Origin: Phymorhynchus buccinoides
Lineage: Eukaryota; Mollusca; Gastropoda; Neogastropoda; Raphitomidae
Direction of reading: 5' to 3'
Assembly (NCBI GenBank): GCA_017654935.2
Contig: CM065693.1
Coordinates: forward strand, 57,485,534 to 57,549,533
Length of the DNA: 64,000 bases
The first letter of the stretch is position 1, and the number at the start of each line of letters is the position of its first letter. Of the stretch, positions 22,905 through 34,088 are shown piece after piece. Under the pieces are notes generated by a model, which made no database searches, was not told the origin of the DNA, and saw only the letters and a program-made list of their open reading frames with translations. Made by a program: the position numbers and the translations under genes.

Positions 22905-23215
22905 TAACATTTGGTATTAGGTGTATTCAAGCCACAGAGACTTATCTCTGTGAAATTCGGGCTGCTCTCCTCCGGAGCGCGTCGCCGCAAGTGCAGCGCC
23001 TACCCACATTTTTGTTAACATGTGTGCAAGATCTTGTGCGTGCGTTCTCACACGGGACCTCGGTTTGAGGTCTCATCCGAAGGACCAGGAAATAGGAGTA
23101 AAGTATCTTTCCCAAGGACACAGCACCGCGAACGTAGCTGGGTTGGAACCAGCACACTCGCAAACCCGTTAGGTTATGGGTGGCGACTCTAGCCAATTAC
23201 GCCATGGCGCAGTGC
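22905..23215 (-). mobile_element. SINE-A, near complete, tRNA-derived
   Basis: On the minus strand the head has an A-box-like TGGCGTAATTGGCTAGAG and a B-box-like TGGTTCCAACCC, then a body with GGTCCTTCGGATGAGACC and the tail GGAGAGCAGCCCGAATTTCA. Fragments of the tail recur at 7295, 18865, 22556-22840, 34318 and 59735. This gives a family of about 310 bases transcribed by RNA polymerase III. Confidence 0.7.
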
Positions 23216-23896
23216 ACTTGGGTTTGAATTCTACAGAAGAAATGCCTAGTCTTAGTCTTTGACGAGCGAAGTTGAGTCTATGCACTGACGATTTTGGTGT
23301 GTGGGGGGTGGGTGGGGTGGGGGTGGGGGGGGGTGGTCACGTCTCATTAAAAGCTTTAGCACAGCAATTTTCTCAAAAACTACAAATCATAGTAATAAAG
23401 ACCACACCCTGACTTGTTCGGGTCACAGAATCCGAACACAGCAGTCCAAGGGGAGCGAATCCATTGCGTTTTAATGTCATATGACACAGGGTTTCTGAAA
23501 ATGTACAGATTGTGCATACTTACGCACTATAACTCTTAAACCACCCCCTACAATCTAAAACCGTGCATGGCATGAGATTTACCCGTTAAAATCTCAAGTC
23601 GGGGGTGAGATGACACACTAAAATGATTTGTTGAACGATGAACCCCAATGCTCAGTTTTTTGCCTGCTGTGATTTTTCAGAAAAGTTTTTCCTTTGACGA
23701 AAAAACAACCACAGAATGACGTCAACTTCATAGTTATGTAACAAAAAAGACATAAGCATTGAAATAGGTCACCACGAAAGGGACATTAAGTGTCAAACTG
23801 ACCATTCTGAGAAAATTATACATTTGAAAACTTCAGACAATTTTCTTTCTAATGATACAAGAGCCATTCTTTAAAACCAATAATCCTTTTCCCTAC
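23216..23896. other. TICRR intron 17 sequence
   Basis: A G-rich GTGGGG stretch at 23300-23335; otherwise AT-rich unique sequence. No exon recognised. Confidence 0.5.
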
Positions 23897-24019
23897 TTCT
23901 GTGTCTGGTGGAGGAGGTCCCTGAGTGGTGCTTAGCGCAGGCCGTTCTGTGTGGGTGGTGTCTGGGGGACCCTCTGGACAGGTCTGTGGCAAACAGGTTC
24001 CGCCGCGCCTTCTTCCCGC
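23897..24019 (-). CDS. TICRR: TICRR exon 17
   Basis: Acceptor TTGTGTGCAG, donor CACAGAA/GTAGGG, phase 1 at both ends. Peptide GKKARRNLFATDLSRGSPRH followed by a His/Ser/Thr/Arg-rich stretch (HPHRTACAKHHSGTSSTRHR). KKARRNLF resembles the basic stretch before the CDK sites in treslins. The overlapping longer open frame starting upstream is in the wrong phase. Confidence 0.82.
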
Positions 24020-24039
24020 CTGCACACAAAAGCCACCTT

Positions 24040-24420
24040 GTTTAACCCTTTCGCCGCCAGACATTTTTCAGCCACAAAATACCATTAACCCTTTCACCGC
24101 CAAAGTCGCATTTTAGCACCACAGTGAATTAACAGCTATGTCACAAAAAGGCATCAAACTGGGGTCTGTTATCCAAAGACCCTGTTGTCTTATAGGATAG
24201 ACCTTATTTTATATGTCACATCTATGTCACTAAAAGGCATCAAATTGGGGTCTACTATCCAAAGACCCTATTGTCTTAGTTTGGGGTAGTAAGGATAGAC
24301 CTTATTTTATATATGTCACAGAAGAATCTACAATACTGCAGATGGATTTTTTTCTCTACCCAGGTAAACTTAGTGGACAATTTTGGCTGAAATACGGCTG
24401 GCGGTGAAAGGGTTAAACTT
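24040..24420. mobile_element. TIR element (TTAACCCTTTCACCGCCA family)
   Basis: A truncated left end at 24040-24084 (TTTAACCCTTTCGCCGCCAG) is followed by a full copy at 24085-24416 from TTAACCCTTTCACCGCCA to TGGCGGTGAAAGGGTTAA. It includes a single copy of the sequence amplified at 19731-21775. Confidence 0.85.
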
Positions 24421-24484
24421 GGCTGGGTAGAGAACAAAATGATGTGCAATGTTGGAAATGCCCCTGCGACATGTGCGACATTAG

Positions 24485-24620
24485 GCCTATTTCTTACCTC
24501 CCAAAATTAATAAAAATAATAATGCCTTTTGATAACAGGCCCTGGTTTGATGCCTTTTTAGTCACATGGGTGTTAAACCATTGTGGTGCAAAAATGCAAC
24601 ATTGGCGGTGAAAGGGTTAA
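24485..24620. mobile_element. Partial TIR element of the same family, opposite orientation
   Basis: Starts TTCTTACCTCCCAAAATTA and ends TTGGCGGTGAAAGGGTTAA; a truncated inverted copy of the neighbour at 24085. Confidence 0.7.
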
Positions 24621-24764
24621 ACCGCACTGAAATTTCATCGTTGATTATTTGTCGTTTTAGTAGTTTACGTTTTATTTATTTAGGATATTGCGTTTGTGGA
24701 AGAAAATAAAAGCGTCCTAAGTAAGAAAAAAGTATCAGTAAGTTAGTAAATAAACAAACTGCCC

Positions 24765-24915
24765 ATATTCCAAGGACTATAAGGCGATACTTTTGTCCCA
24801 GAATGAGAGCCCTGCGCCTTACAGTACGACCAATCAAATAGTCAGAAAACATCATAAAAAAAAATCAAAATTTTGCATAACATATTTTGGGGTGCCGTAT
24901 AGTTTGTATTATGGT
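24765..24915. mobile_element. Decayed TIR element (TATAAGGCG family)
   Basis: Contains CCAAGGACTATAAGGCGATA, CCCTGCGCCTTACAGTACGA and TGGGGTGCCGTATAG, matching the layout of 48995-49345. Confidence 0.55.
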
Positions 24916-24958
24916 GCGAAAAGATAAAGCATAGTTTTCTTTATACTATTTTTTCATT

Positions 24959-25210
24959 ATTCAGTGATGTACCGTGGATCGGAAAGTGATAGGACAAACT
25001 GTCCTGAGATCGTGTCGATCTTTACGAACTCTTGCACACGTAGAAATCAACAGGACAATGTCCTGGCTCTTGCAGAAATCAATAAGACAAAGCGTGCCAG
25101 TGTTCAAAACTTAATTAGACATTTTATCCTGACAGGGAAGAACGCAATAGGACATTTTCAATTTGAATAGGTCAATGTCCTATGACCGTGGCCTCGGGAC
25201 ATCACTGAAT
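24959..25210. mobile_element. TIR element, ATTCAGTGATGT ends
   Basis: Perfect 12-base terminal inverted repeats ATTCAGTGATGT and ACATCACTGAAT, with imperfect inner pairing (ACCGTGGATCGG/CCGTGGCCTCGG). AGGACA/TGTCCT motifs recur inside. Non-coding, about 250 bases. Confidence 0.75.
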
Positions 25211-25443
25211 TCATTGCGATGTTTATTTTTATGTATCCCTCTGTTGTATTCTTAAACATTTCTTACAAACAGTGACACTGATGCACGCACACATGCAAGC
25301 ACGCACACACACACAACTTACACATTTACTTTATCACACCCCCCCCAAAATGGTCAACTTTACCAGAACAAACTTACAGTTACACTAAACATTATTACAT
25401 AGTGTAATTAGCATTACAAAACACCCCTAGTTGCCCTAAGTAC

Positions 25444-25516
25444 CTTTGTTCTTGGATGGAGACTTGGACTTTTCCCTCTTCGATTTGCCCCTGGACGATT
25501 TCTTCCCATTGCTGGC
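25444..25516 (-). CDS. TICRR: TICRR exon 16
   Basis: A short basic exon of 24 codons plus one base: ASNGKKSSRGKSKREKSKSP then SKNK. Acceptor GTGTGCACAG, donor AACAAAG/GTACTT, phase 0 to 1, consistent with exons 15 and 17. Confidence 0.85.
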
Positions 25517-26031
25517 CTGTGCACACACAAACCGTACAAATACATACAACCTTTCTTTTCTACATCAGATGACACGTTGCGTCACAAGTAAAATAATTCT
25601 CAATTGCTTCTCGACTTGAACTTCGCAGAAAGAGGCCACAACAAACCCTGCGCTTCTAATAAAAACATTTGTTCAATTTCGGCGTCAGTTGAGTTTGAGA
25701 TGAAAAAGATATCGCCCAAATAAGAGAGAACACCATATTCTTCAAACTACAGTTGTCAAGAAAAGCGTATTTTTCGCTAAGAGCCGATTTCAAACAATTT
25801 TTCACAAGCAAGAGGCCAGATCACTGGCAGATGTGTCCTTTACACAAAAAAGCGGGTGTCACAGAAAAGAATTACAAAAAAATATTATTTTAAAAAAAAA
25901 GGATATCCAATATTATTTATTTTTTTGGCAAAGAAAACAATTTTCTCCTTGGAATGAAGGAAATGACAGTCTATGCTCGCGACGTGTCGCGAAAAAGTTC
26001 AACGTTAATCTAAACCATGGGTTCTTTGTAC

Positions 26032-26125
26032 CTTGGCCTTTGTGGCCAGCGGGGCTTTGACGACGATCTGCCGCTGGTTGCTGATGGCCGCAAGGACCGG
26101 CTTGGAGTGGGCGCTGCTTCGGGTC
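26032..26125 (-). CDS. TICRR: TICRR exon 15
   Basis: Acceptor TTTCACTTTCAG, donor GCCAAG/GTACAA, phase 2 to 0. Peptide TRSSAHSKPVLAAISNQRQI, then VVKAPLATKAK. The two longer open frames through this stretch are out of phase with both neighbours. Confidence 0.87.
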
Positions 26126-26347
26126 CTGAAAGTGAAACAGTTTGTGTGAGAACAAAGCCAACACACTGATCATTTGAAACGTACTGTGCTGCTTGGCAGT
26201 TTTCCAGCTTGGAGTTGATCAAGCTTGTTATATTGTAGCATATAGAGGATTAATAATACTTTGATGAAAGTGGGGGGGGGGGGGATCTTTCATACAAATA
26301 GTTCTCCCATATTCTGGAAGTTCTGTGCTTGTAACTTCCTCTAATCT

Positions 26348-27131
26348 CAGTGTTGATTCTAGAGCGCGTCCTGGCCGAAATCGCGCAAAATTTACGGTGA
26401 TGACGCCTAAATAAAAAGCCAGTGCGTCCCCTGTGACGCTAGAAAAAAACTTTGGACGCGTTATTAAACCACCAATGCGACATTACAAAATTGCACTGCT
26501 ACTTTGCGTATAGCCAGTAAGCCGGAAATGAGTCATTCTCTTTCGCGCCATTGGACGTCAATGCTTTAGTTTAGCCAATCACGAGTTGAGTCTTCTGAGC
26601 GTAGCGCGTCCGAAGATGGAGTAGAGTGGCAATCATGAAGCGAACGTCAACACTGTTTGATTTTGCCTTCAAGTCGTCCAAAACACCTAAAGTGTCCGAC
26701 TCGGAAGAATCTGGCCAAACATCTATTGTGAATGAAGATACGGCCGCAGTAACGGAAGATTCGGGACCAACATCCAATGCAATTCCAAATGACGACGAAC
26801 TTGAGATTGCCGACGGCGATGTTTCTGTGACTGAGCTGCCAAGTGAATGTTAATACAAAGAACAAACTGCATCCTTCATCTGTGTTTGTGGTTCCCATGT
26901 GCCCCTCAGCTGGATCCAGCAGAATGTGGCTGTGGGATACCCCATGTCTGAGGTCAGACATGTAACTTGGGAATACCTTCTGTCTCTGCTTTATTGTTTA
27001 AGTCATGTTTGTTGAGTCATATTACATTATGCATGGGGAGATATCTCATAAAATCTGTTTGTCTTCTGGGACCCCATGAAGAGTCCCTAGGACCCTCTTT
27101 TTTCATCTTTAGGGGTCCTTGAATCAACACT
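26348..27131 (+). mobile_element. hAT-like non-autonomous element with N-terminal ORF remnant
   Basis: Ends CAGTGTTGATTCTAGAG and CCTTGAATCAACACTG; CAGTGTTG is typical of hAT elements. An ATG at 26635 opens a 72-codon frame starting MKRTSTLFDFAFKSSKTPK with an acidic run after it. A second element at 39203-39841 begins the same way. The element interrupts another interspersed repeat: uninterrupted versions of the flanks (CTCTAATCTGTCACTCTC) occur at about 28572. No catalytic domain remains. Confidence 0.75.
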
Positions 27132-27420
27132 GTCGCTCTCTTTGACTCTTGCCTTTTCCCTTTCATCTATCTTTCTGCCTTACTGGTCCATTCTCCTGCC
27201 TTTGTTCTATAAACTCACACAAAGATTTTCTCCAGCCGAAGACGGACATGCTGGGCCTATTTTGGGCGCATAATGGAAGCATGACGCATCTGCACTCGTA
27301 TGGCAGGAAACTGTCTGAGCGCTCGCCGACGAAGGAGAAAAAGAAACACAAATTGTATTCCTTTCTTTTCTCCCTTTTCTCAGTAATAATGATAATAATA
27401 ATAATGAGAATTTATAACGC
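27132..27420. repeat. Interspersed repeat (AAACTGTCTGAGCG family)
   Basis: Carries TCTTTCTGCCTTACTGGTCC, GACATGCTGGGCC, GCATGACGCATCTGCAC and GGAAACTGTCTGAGCG. Other copies at 28410-28740 and 29095-29170, and reversed at 55370-55720. Some upstream flank of this copy is on the far side of the hAT-like insertion. Confidence 0.7.
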
Positions 27421-27499
27421 TTAATCTTAAAGCCCTGAGCGCTTACAACAATAAATAAATGAATAAACCAGCAAGCAATAGAAATAAATGAACATCAAA

Positions 27500-28085
27500 A
27501 ATATACACATGCGCGCACACGCACACACTCACACATAGTTACACACGCACACTACACACAAACAAAACACCACACACACCAAACACCAAACACACACACA
27601 CTGAGCACACACACACACACATACTTACACAAGCACACTACACAAACAAAGCACCACACACACACACACCAAACACACACACACACTGAACACACACACA
27701 CACATACTTACACACGCACACTACACACAAACAAAGCACCACACACACACACCAAACACACACACACACACTGAACACACACACACACTTACACACGCAC
27801 ACTACACACAAACAAAACACCACACACACCAAACACCAAACACACACACACTGAGCACACACACACACACATACTTACACAAGCACACTACACAAACAAA
27901 GCACCACACACACACACCAAACACAAACACACACACTGACACACACACACACACTTACACACGCACACTACACACAAACAAAGCACCACACACACACACC
28001 AAACACACACACACACACTGAACACACACACACACACACACATACTTACACACGCACACTACACACAAACAAGCACCACACACAC
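27500..28085. repeat. Higher-order (CA)n minisatellite, about 115-bp period
   Basis: CA runs are arranged in about five larger units, each with CACACTGA(A/G)CACACA, TACTTACAC and ACTACACACAAACAAA landmarks. Cys/Val-rich minus-strand frames are artefacts. Confidence 0.85.
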
Positions 28086-28309
28086 AAAAAAACCTACTAC
28101 ACGTGCGAGCGCGCGCATACACAACCACATGCAAAGAAGTGAGAAAGGCCAATCAGTCCCAAACGTTGAGACTCTCTGGGTAGTTTGTCTTCAGCCTGTG
28201 GCGCCAGTACCTTTCCCCGGCCTAGAGAGAGAGAGAGAGAGAGTTGCTTTGTATATGCGCTGTTGCTGGTTGGTGTCACTCTTGAATGTTGTTTTTGTTG
28301 TCTGTTGAT

Positions 28310-28385
28310 GAATAATTGATTGTAAAGCGCTTTGGGCTCATCGGAGGTAAAGCGCTATATAAATGTACTATTATTATTATTATTT
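28310..28385 (+). repeat. Retroposon tail with (ATT)n
   Basis: GTAAAGCGCTTTGGGCTCAT, then AAAGCGCTATATAAATGTAC and (ATT)n, the standard 3' end shared by SINEs and LINEs of this genome. Confidence 0.75.
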
Positions 28386-28918
28386 CTCTTAGCCACATCA
28401 TCTGCTCTGATCAACTCCATCACTGTCACCCTCGGGAAACTAACTGTCTGAGCTATCGACGACGAAGGAGAGAAGAAGGAACACAGATTGTATTCCTTTC
28501 ACCCCCGTGGGGATACCGGGGGGGTCTTTTGCATGAATAGTTCCCCCACCTTCTGGTAGTTCTGTGCTTGTAACTTCCTCTAATCTGTCACTCTCTTTGA
28601 CTCTGCCTTTTCTCTTTGCTTACTGTCATCTACTATCTTTCTGCCTTACTGGTCCATTCTCCTGCTTTTTTTTTTCAAGAAACTTTCAAAAAGATTTCCC
28701 CCGGCCGAGGTCCGACATGCTGGGGCTAACTACATGGCTGCTCCCGGGAAATTTCAAAAATCCTGCAAGGGGGCGGCCCCGGCGGAGTGCAGGGGCAGCG
28801 CACACACATCTACTGCTCTTTTTTCACCCCTCTAGACTAGTACAAGTGCTACATTCCTTTGAATATAGCAAATGCTTATATAGGCCCTTTTTAATGCACA
28901 AGTTGGGTTGGTGTTGGT

Positions 28919-28921
<3 letters not shown>

Positions 28922-29000
<79 letters not shown>
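28922..29000. repeat. (TG)n microsatellite
   Basis: About 38 TG dinucleotides without interruption. Confidence 0.97.
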
Positions 29001-29003
<3 letters not shown>

Positions 29004-29194
29004 AAATCGTTGCTTCTCAAATTCTCATAATCCGGAAACGCCGGCTCTAGGCAGTTTAAAAATCCTGAAAGGAGCATCTATGTAACTATTTCTTAGTTAG
29101 GTGCATAACGGCAGCATGACGCATCAGCACGCATAATTGACAGGAAACTGTCTGAGAGATTGAAGAAGAAGTATTGGTTTCTTTCTTCCTCATC

Positions 29195-29896
29195 CCAGTG
29201 CCTGACCTCTCTTACTCACAGACACACCCCTACCCACACACCCAGTGCCTGACCTTCTCTCTCACTCTCAGACACACCCCTACCCACACACCCAGTGCCT
29301 GACCTTCTCTCTTACTCTCAGACACACCCCTACCCACACACCCAGTGCCTGACCTTCTCTCTTACTCTCAGATACACCCCAACACACACACACAGTGCCT
29401 GACCTTCTCTCTCACTCTCAGACACACCCCTACCCACACACCCAGTGCCTGACCTTCTCTCTCACTCTCAGACACACCCATACCCACAGACCCAGTGCCT
29501 GACCTTCTCTCCTACTCTCAGACACACCCCAACACACACACCCAGTGCCTGACCTTCTCTCTCACTCTCAGACACACCCCTACCCACACACCCAGTGCCT
29601 GACCTTCTCTCTCGCTCTCAGACACACCCCTACCCACACACCCAGTGCCTGACCTTCTCTCTTACTCTCAGACACACCCCTACCCACACACCCAGTGCCT
29701 GACCTTCTCTCTCACTCTCAGACACACCCCTACCCACATGCCTGACCTTCTCTCTTACTCTCAGACACACCCCTACCCACACACCCAGTGCCTGACCTTC
29801 TCTCTTACTCTCAGACACACCACTACCCACACACCCAGTGCCTGACCTTCTCTCTCACTCTCAGACACACCCCTACCCACACACTCAGTGCCTGAC
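29195..29896 (-). repeat. Splice-donor minisatellite of TICRR exon 14 (50 bp, about 14 copies)
   Basis: Unit of 50 bases with CAGTGCCTGACCTTCTCTCT. On the gene's strand each unit reads GAGAGAAG/GTCAGGCACTG, copying the exon's last bases and donor (GGAGAAG/GTCAGGCACTG). The array extends the donor region 700 bases into intron 14. A few units are shortened (for example at about 29735). Confidence 0.9.
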
Positions 29897-30094
29897 CTTC
29901 TCCTGGGCGAGGTGTTGGACTGGTCACTGCTGGCCACAGACAGCGAGGCGTCGTCCAGGGCCGACAAACTGCCCCCCGCGGAGAACAGACGGTGGTTGGG
30001 GGCGTGGTCAGGGGTGCCCCCCAGCTCCGGGGGCAGAGGCTGCATCAACTCTTCGTAGACGGTCACCAGCAGCTCCGGCAAACTGGAGCGGTAA
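29897..30094 (-). CDS. TICRR: TICRR exon 14: end of the Sld3-treslin domain
   Basis: Acceptor TCTGGTGACAG (modest), donor AGGAGAAG/GTCAGG, phase 2 to 2. The peptide begins YRSSLPELLVTVYEELMQPL, a helical segment typical of the treslin middle domain, and continues into a Ser-rich loop (GGSLSALDDASLSVASSDQS) ending NTSPRR. The adjoining 50-bp array copies its donor. Confidence 0.88.
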
Positions 30095-30164
30095 CTGTCA
30101 CCAGATAGGACGTGATGTGGATTATAAAAAAAAGGGGGGGAGGGGGGGAGATTTTTTTGTATTG

Positions 30165-30250
30165 CCATATAAATAATAATAATAGTAGTGAAGCATTTAT
30201 ATAGCGCACTCCTCCACCCAATGTGGAGCTCTATGCGCTTAACAAAAAAT
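30165..30250 (-). repeat. Retroposon tail with (AAT)n
   Basis: Reversed copy of the tail at 1770-1855: (AAT)n, TTTATATAGCGCACTCCTCC, GTGGAGCTCTATGCGCTTAA. Also at 52045-52130. Confidence 0.75.
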
Positions 30251-30834
30251 GAAAAACAAGAAGTTCAACAAAGACATATAATCGCTCATACATATATATA
30301 TACAAACTTCCTTGTTTTAAATGGGGACAATAAATAATCGATTGATTGATTGATCGATTGATTGATTGAATAGGCATGCACACACACACCATTACCACAT
30401 TCTGAATCACCACCACTCACCCCACACATAACACAATACATGATACAACTGTTGAATAAAGCATCAACATCAACTCTCTCTCCCTCTCTCTCTCTCCCTC
30501 TCCCCTTGTTGTTGTCTATACTTAATTGTTTATTATTCTTTTGCTTTCTTATGAATTTCATGCTAAATTAACCCTTGCGTTGCCTCCATGTCATTAGGTC
30601 CTGTTTTTGGTTGATGACATTAAACTGGTCCACTGTCCACTGTGTCTCTTTCAGTCTCTGGCGTGGTCAGTCAACACACAGTCAACTAACATAAAAGGTG
30701 GGGTGGGGGTGGGGGGTGAGACGAGAATCAATCGTAATGTACTCAGTAAGGACGAAGGGACCAGCATGAATGTACTAGTTACTAACAGCTCTGGCAAACT
30801 GGAGCAGTAACCTTAGACCACAATTTTGCCTCTG

Positions 30835-31070
30835 ACTTTGCAGTGGTTTGTTGTGGGGAAACCAATTGGTGTGGAGAGTTTTTCTATATGAAGTCTATAT
30901 ATAAAAAAAAGTCTGATCTACCACTTCCCTATGTCTAAACCTGAAGTAAAAACCTGTAATCTTCTTTCATTTCTTCTTTTGTTTATGTAAGTTTTGTTTG
31001 TGTGTATGGCTGGAGTGATTTGCGAGTTTTTTTAATGATTCAAAATCATTGCGATGCGAATGAGTTAAGG
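30835..31070 (+). repeat. Interspersed repeat (GTATGGCTGGAGTGATTT family)
   Basis: TGGTTTGTTGTGGGGAAACC, CCCTATGTCTAAACCTGAAG and GTATGGCTGGAGTGATTTGC match 14390-14885 and 22010-22285. Confidence 0.75.
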
Positions 31071-31137
31071 CTATGTTAGACCAATTGGCATACGCTAAAA
31101 CACCAAGGCTACATCAAAATACTGTTATACTAGATGC

Positions 31138-31348
31138 ATAGTTATGCAGGGGATTGTCTTTAACCATGGCAAGCTCCTAGCATAACATCAGCAGTCTCAA
31201 AAATTTCCCGAAGTCGGAGTGTGGCTGCCCACGAGACGGGGTAATATAAAACACGTAATGTTCTCATTCATAGCTGATGCACTTGTACCACAGTGTTCAA
31301 GTGCATCCGCTGTTGGGATGGACCCTGGAGTCTTTTAGCCAGGGTACG
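31138..31348 (-). repeat. Interspersed repeat (CCCTGGCTAAAAGACTCC family), reversed
   Basis: Reverse complement of 1268-1480: ends GGAGTCTTTTAGCCAGGGTA and includes CATGGCAAGCTCCTAGCATA. It stops about 40 bases from the exon 13 donor. Confidence 0.75.
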
Positions 31349-31386
31349 ACAACAACAACAAAGTACAGCGGACACAGGGCACTGAC

Positions 31387-31469
31387 TTGTGAAGGACGGT
31401 GGTCTTGAGGAACCCCAGCGCTGGTTTAGGGCCCAGAGCTATCAGCAGGGACTTGAACAGTTCCACAAT
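31387..31469 (-). CDS. TICRR: TICRR exon 13
   Basis: 27 codons plus two bases: IVELFKSLLIALGPKPALG, then FLKTTVLHK. Acceptor GTGTGCAG, donor CTTCACAA/GTCAGT, phase 0 to 2. An amphipathic helical segment of the middle domain. Many copies of its 5' part and acceptor precede it; this is the copy that continues into unique exon sequence and a donor. Confidence 0.87.
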
Positions 31470-32515
31470 CTGCACACAACAGCACAGGTTTAGGGCCCAG
31501 AACAGCGCTGGTTTAGGGCTCAGAGCTATCAGCAGGGACTTGAACAGTTCCACAATCTACACACACAACAGCACAGGTTTAGGGCCCAGAACAGCGCTGG
31601 TTTAGGGCTCAGAGCTATCAGCAGGGACTTGAACAGTTCCACAATCTACACACACAACAGCACAGGTTTAGGGCCCAGAACAGCGCTGGTTTAGGGCTCA
31701 GAGCTATCAGCAGGGACTTGAACAGTTCCACAATCTACACACACAACAGCACAGGTTTAGGGCCCAGAACAGCGCTGGTTTAGGGCCCAGAGCTATCAGC
31801 AGGGACTTGAACAGTTCCACAATCTACACACACAACAGCACAGGTTTAGGGCTCAGAGCAATCAGCAGAGACTTGAACAGTTCCACAATCTACACACACA
31901 ACAGCACAGGTTTAGGGCCCAGAGCAATCAGCAGAGACTTGAACAGTTCCACAATCTGTAGCCCACAGAACAGCACACAACAGCACAGGTTTAGGGCCCA
32001 GAGCAATCAGCAGAGACTTGAACAGTTCCACAATCTGTAGCCCACAGAACAGCACACAACAGCACAGGTTTAGGGCCCAGAGCAATCAGCAGAGACTTGA
32101 ACAGTTCCACAATCTGTAGCCCACAGAACAGCACACAACAGCACAGGTTTAGGGCCCAGAGCAATCAGCAGAGACTTGAACAGTTCCACAATCTGTAGCC
32201 CACAGAACAGCACACAACAGCACAGGTTTAGGGCCCAGAGCAATCAGCAGAGACTTGAACAGTTCCACAATCTGTAGCCCACAGAACAGCACACAACAGC
32301 ACAGGTTTAGGGCCCAGAGCAATCAGCAGAGACTTGAACAGTTCCACAATCTGTAGCCCACAGAACAGCACACAACAGCACAGGTTTAGGGCCCAGAGCA
32401 ATCAGCAGAGACTTGAACAGTTCCACAATCTGTAGCCCACAGAACAGCACACAACAGCACAGGTTTAGGGCCCAGAGCTATCAGCAGACTTGAACAGTTC
32501 ACAACCTGCACACAA
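31445..32515 (-). repeat. Splice-acceptor minisatellite of TICRR exon 13 (14 copies)
   Basis: ACTTGAACAGTTCCACAATC occurs at about 31451, 31540, 31627, 31717, 31804, 31871, 31937, 32015, 32093, 32173, 32251, 32331 and 32411, with a damaged 14th at 32488. Period is 66-90 bases in two unit types. On the gene's strand each unit has a GT-rich or GGGCTACAG acceptor followed by ATTGTGGAACTGTTCAAG and about 35 more exon bases. The upstream copies lack the exon's donor end. Confidence 0.92.
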
Positions 32516-32972
32516 CACGTAACAAAAAAGCCTAGCTTAGGGATGTGAGGGCACCCAAAACAAAAAAGTGCAGCACATGGTATCGTCAAAGTACTTAAAC
32601 AAAACTTTGCCTGCAACATTTTTTTAATAGGTTCGCCGCTACACAAATCTTACCGTCCGATACAGTTTCATCAAACCAAGCCCTGTCAAATTTGTGTTGG
32701 CATCCTTTGTCGATCTCCTCTTTCTTCACATCTATCATATGGTGCGATGTACAAGTTTCATGGTTGAAGATGACCGAACACATGAAAAAGGCACATTGCC
32801 ATTGGACGTAACTTAGCCAACCACAGAGAAGCTTATGAAATGGATGCACTTCTGCCACAAACTTCTTTCGTCTTCACTGTGTGCTGAATGAGGACAGTCT
32901 ATATATACCAAACTCATCAATCTGTACGATCTTCTCTCTGTGTCCTTTTTAAAATTTAGTTGAAAAGAAAAA

Positions 32973-33396
32973 GCGTAACTCTCACATCCCTGAACTTACT
33001 ACTGCACCCACAATCCATTTCCGGTTATCTTATACGTAACTCTCACATCCCTGAACTTACTACTGCACCCACAATCCATTTCCGGTTATCTTATACGTAA
33101 CTCTCACATCCCTGAACTTACTACTGCACCCACAATCCATTTCCGGTTATCTTATACGTAACTCTCACATCCCTGAACTTACTACTGCACCCACAATCCA
33201 TTTCCGGTTATCTTATACGTAACTCTCACATCCCTGAACTTACTACTGCACCCACAATCCATTTCCGGTTATCTTATACGTAACTCTCACATCCCTGAAC
33301 TTACTACTGCACCCACAATCCATTTCCGGTTATCTTATACGTAACTCTCACATCCCTGAACTTACTACTGCACCCACAATCCATTTCCGGTTATCT
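32973..33396 (+). repeat. 61-bp minisatellite, 7 copies
   Basis: Seven near-identical units with GTAACTCTCACATCCCTGAA and CCATTTCCGGTTATCTTATA, in TICRR intron 12. The copies are almost without differences, suggesting recent amplification. The same start (GTAACTCTTACATCTC) occurs once at 35794. Confidence 0.95.
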
Positions 33397-34088
33397 CTTA
33401 GGAGATGCACATAAATTCATTAGGCCTTTTTCACGCCAAACTTTTTTATTTTTCATCAGGTAAGAAATAGGGTTAGAATCGCTTCAACTCTTCTAGCGCC
33501 ATGTATTTTGTGACGTTCTTGCTTGTCCTCTGCATCTCAACCGACAAGAGAGCAATAACTAAATTTTTTTAAATATTACTTATTTATATTTATATTTTTG
33601 CATATTACTTTAACAGAAAAGTTACTTTCATGTATTTTTGTTTGTGGCTCAAGCCACAAACCTATAACTCACTTTGTCGGTCGGTCGGTCTGTCGGTCGG
33701 TCGGTCCAAAATTGTCGCACATTTTGACAAAATTGTCGCACTTCAAATCGAGGCTACACTTCTCGCTCTTTAAAATGATGTATTTTAAAAGCGTACAAAA
33801 TAATAAACATATGTAATATAGACACTACAACAGACACGACGAGTATGCAGTGCTTCTTTTGATGAGTATAAGTAGGATACATAGTTTTAAATGTTTTCCA
33901 AAAGATATAAAAAGTTACGAAATGGTGCAGAGATAACATTCTGGTTTACAGATTAAAATTATTGAAAAGCCAGGGGAGGTAACTCATGATTGGAGTGGTA
34001 AAAATAGACCGCGTGCCACAAACTATTGCGATTTCGCGCTTGTTTTTTGTGTGTGTATGTGTGTGCACTTATGTATTTATTCAATGAC
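33397..34088. other. TICRR intron 12, remaining sequence
   Basis: AT-rich, with a short GTCGGTCGGTCGGTC run at 33675-33705. I see no exon. Confidence 0.5.

Noticed and set aside
23135..23215. A second tRNA gene
   Set aside because: Same reasoning: the boxes are present, but it is joined to a SINE-A body and tail.
26635..26853. A small independent protein-coding gene starting MKRTSTLFDF
   Set aside because: It lies inside an element with hAT-like ends and shares its start with a second broken element, so it is a transposase remnant.
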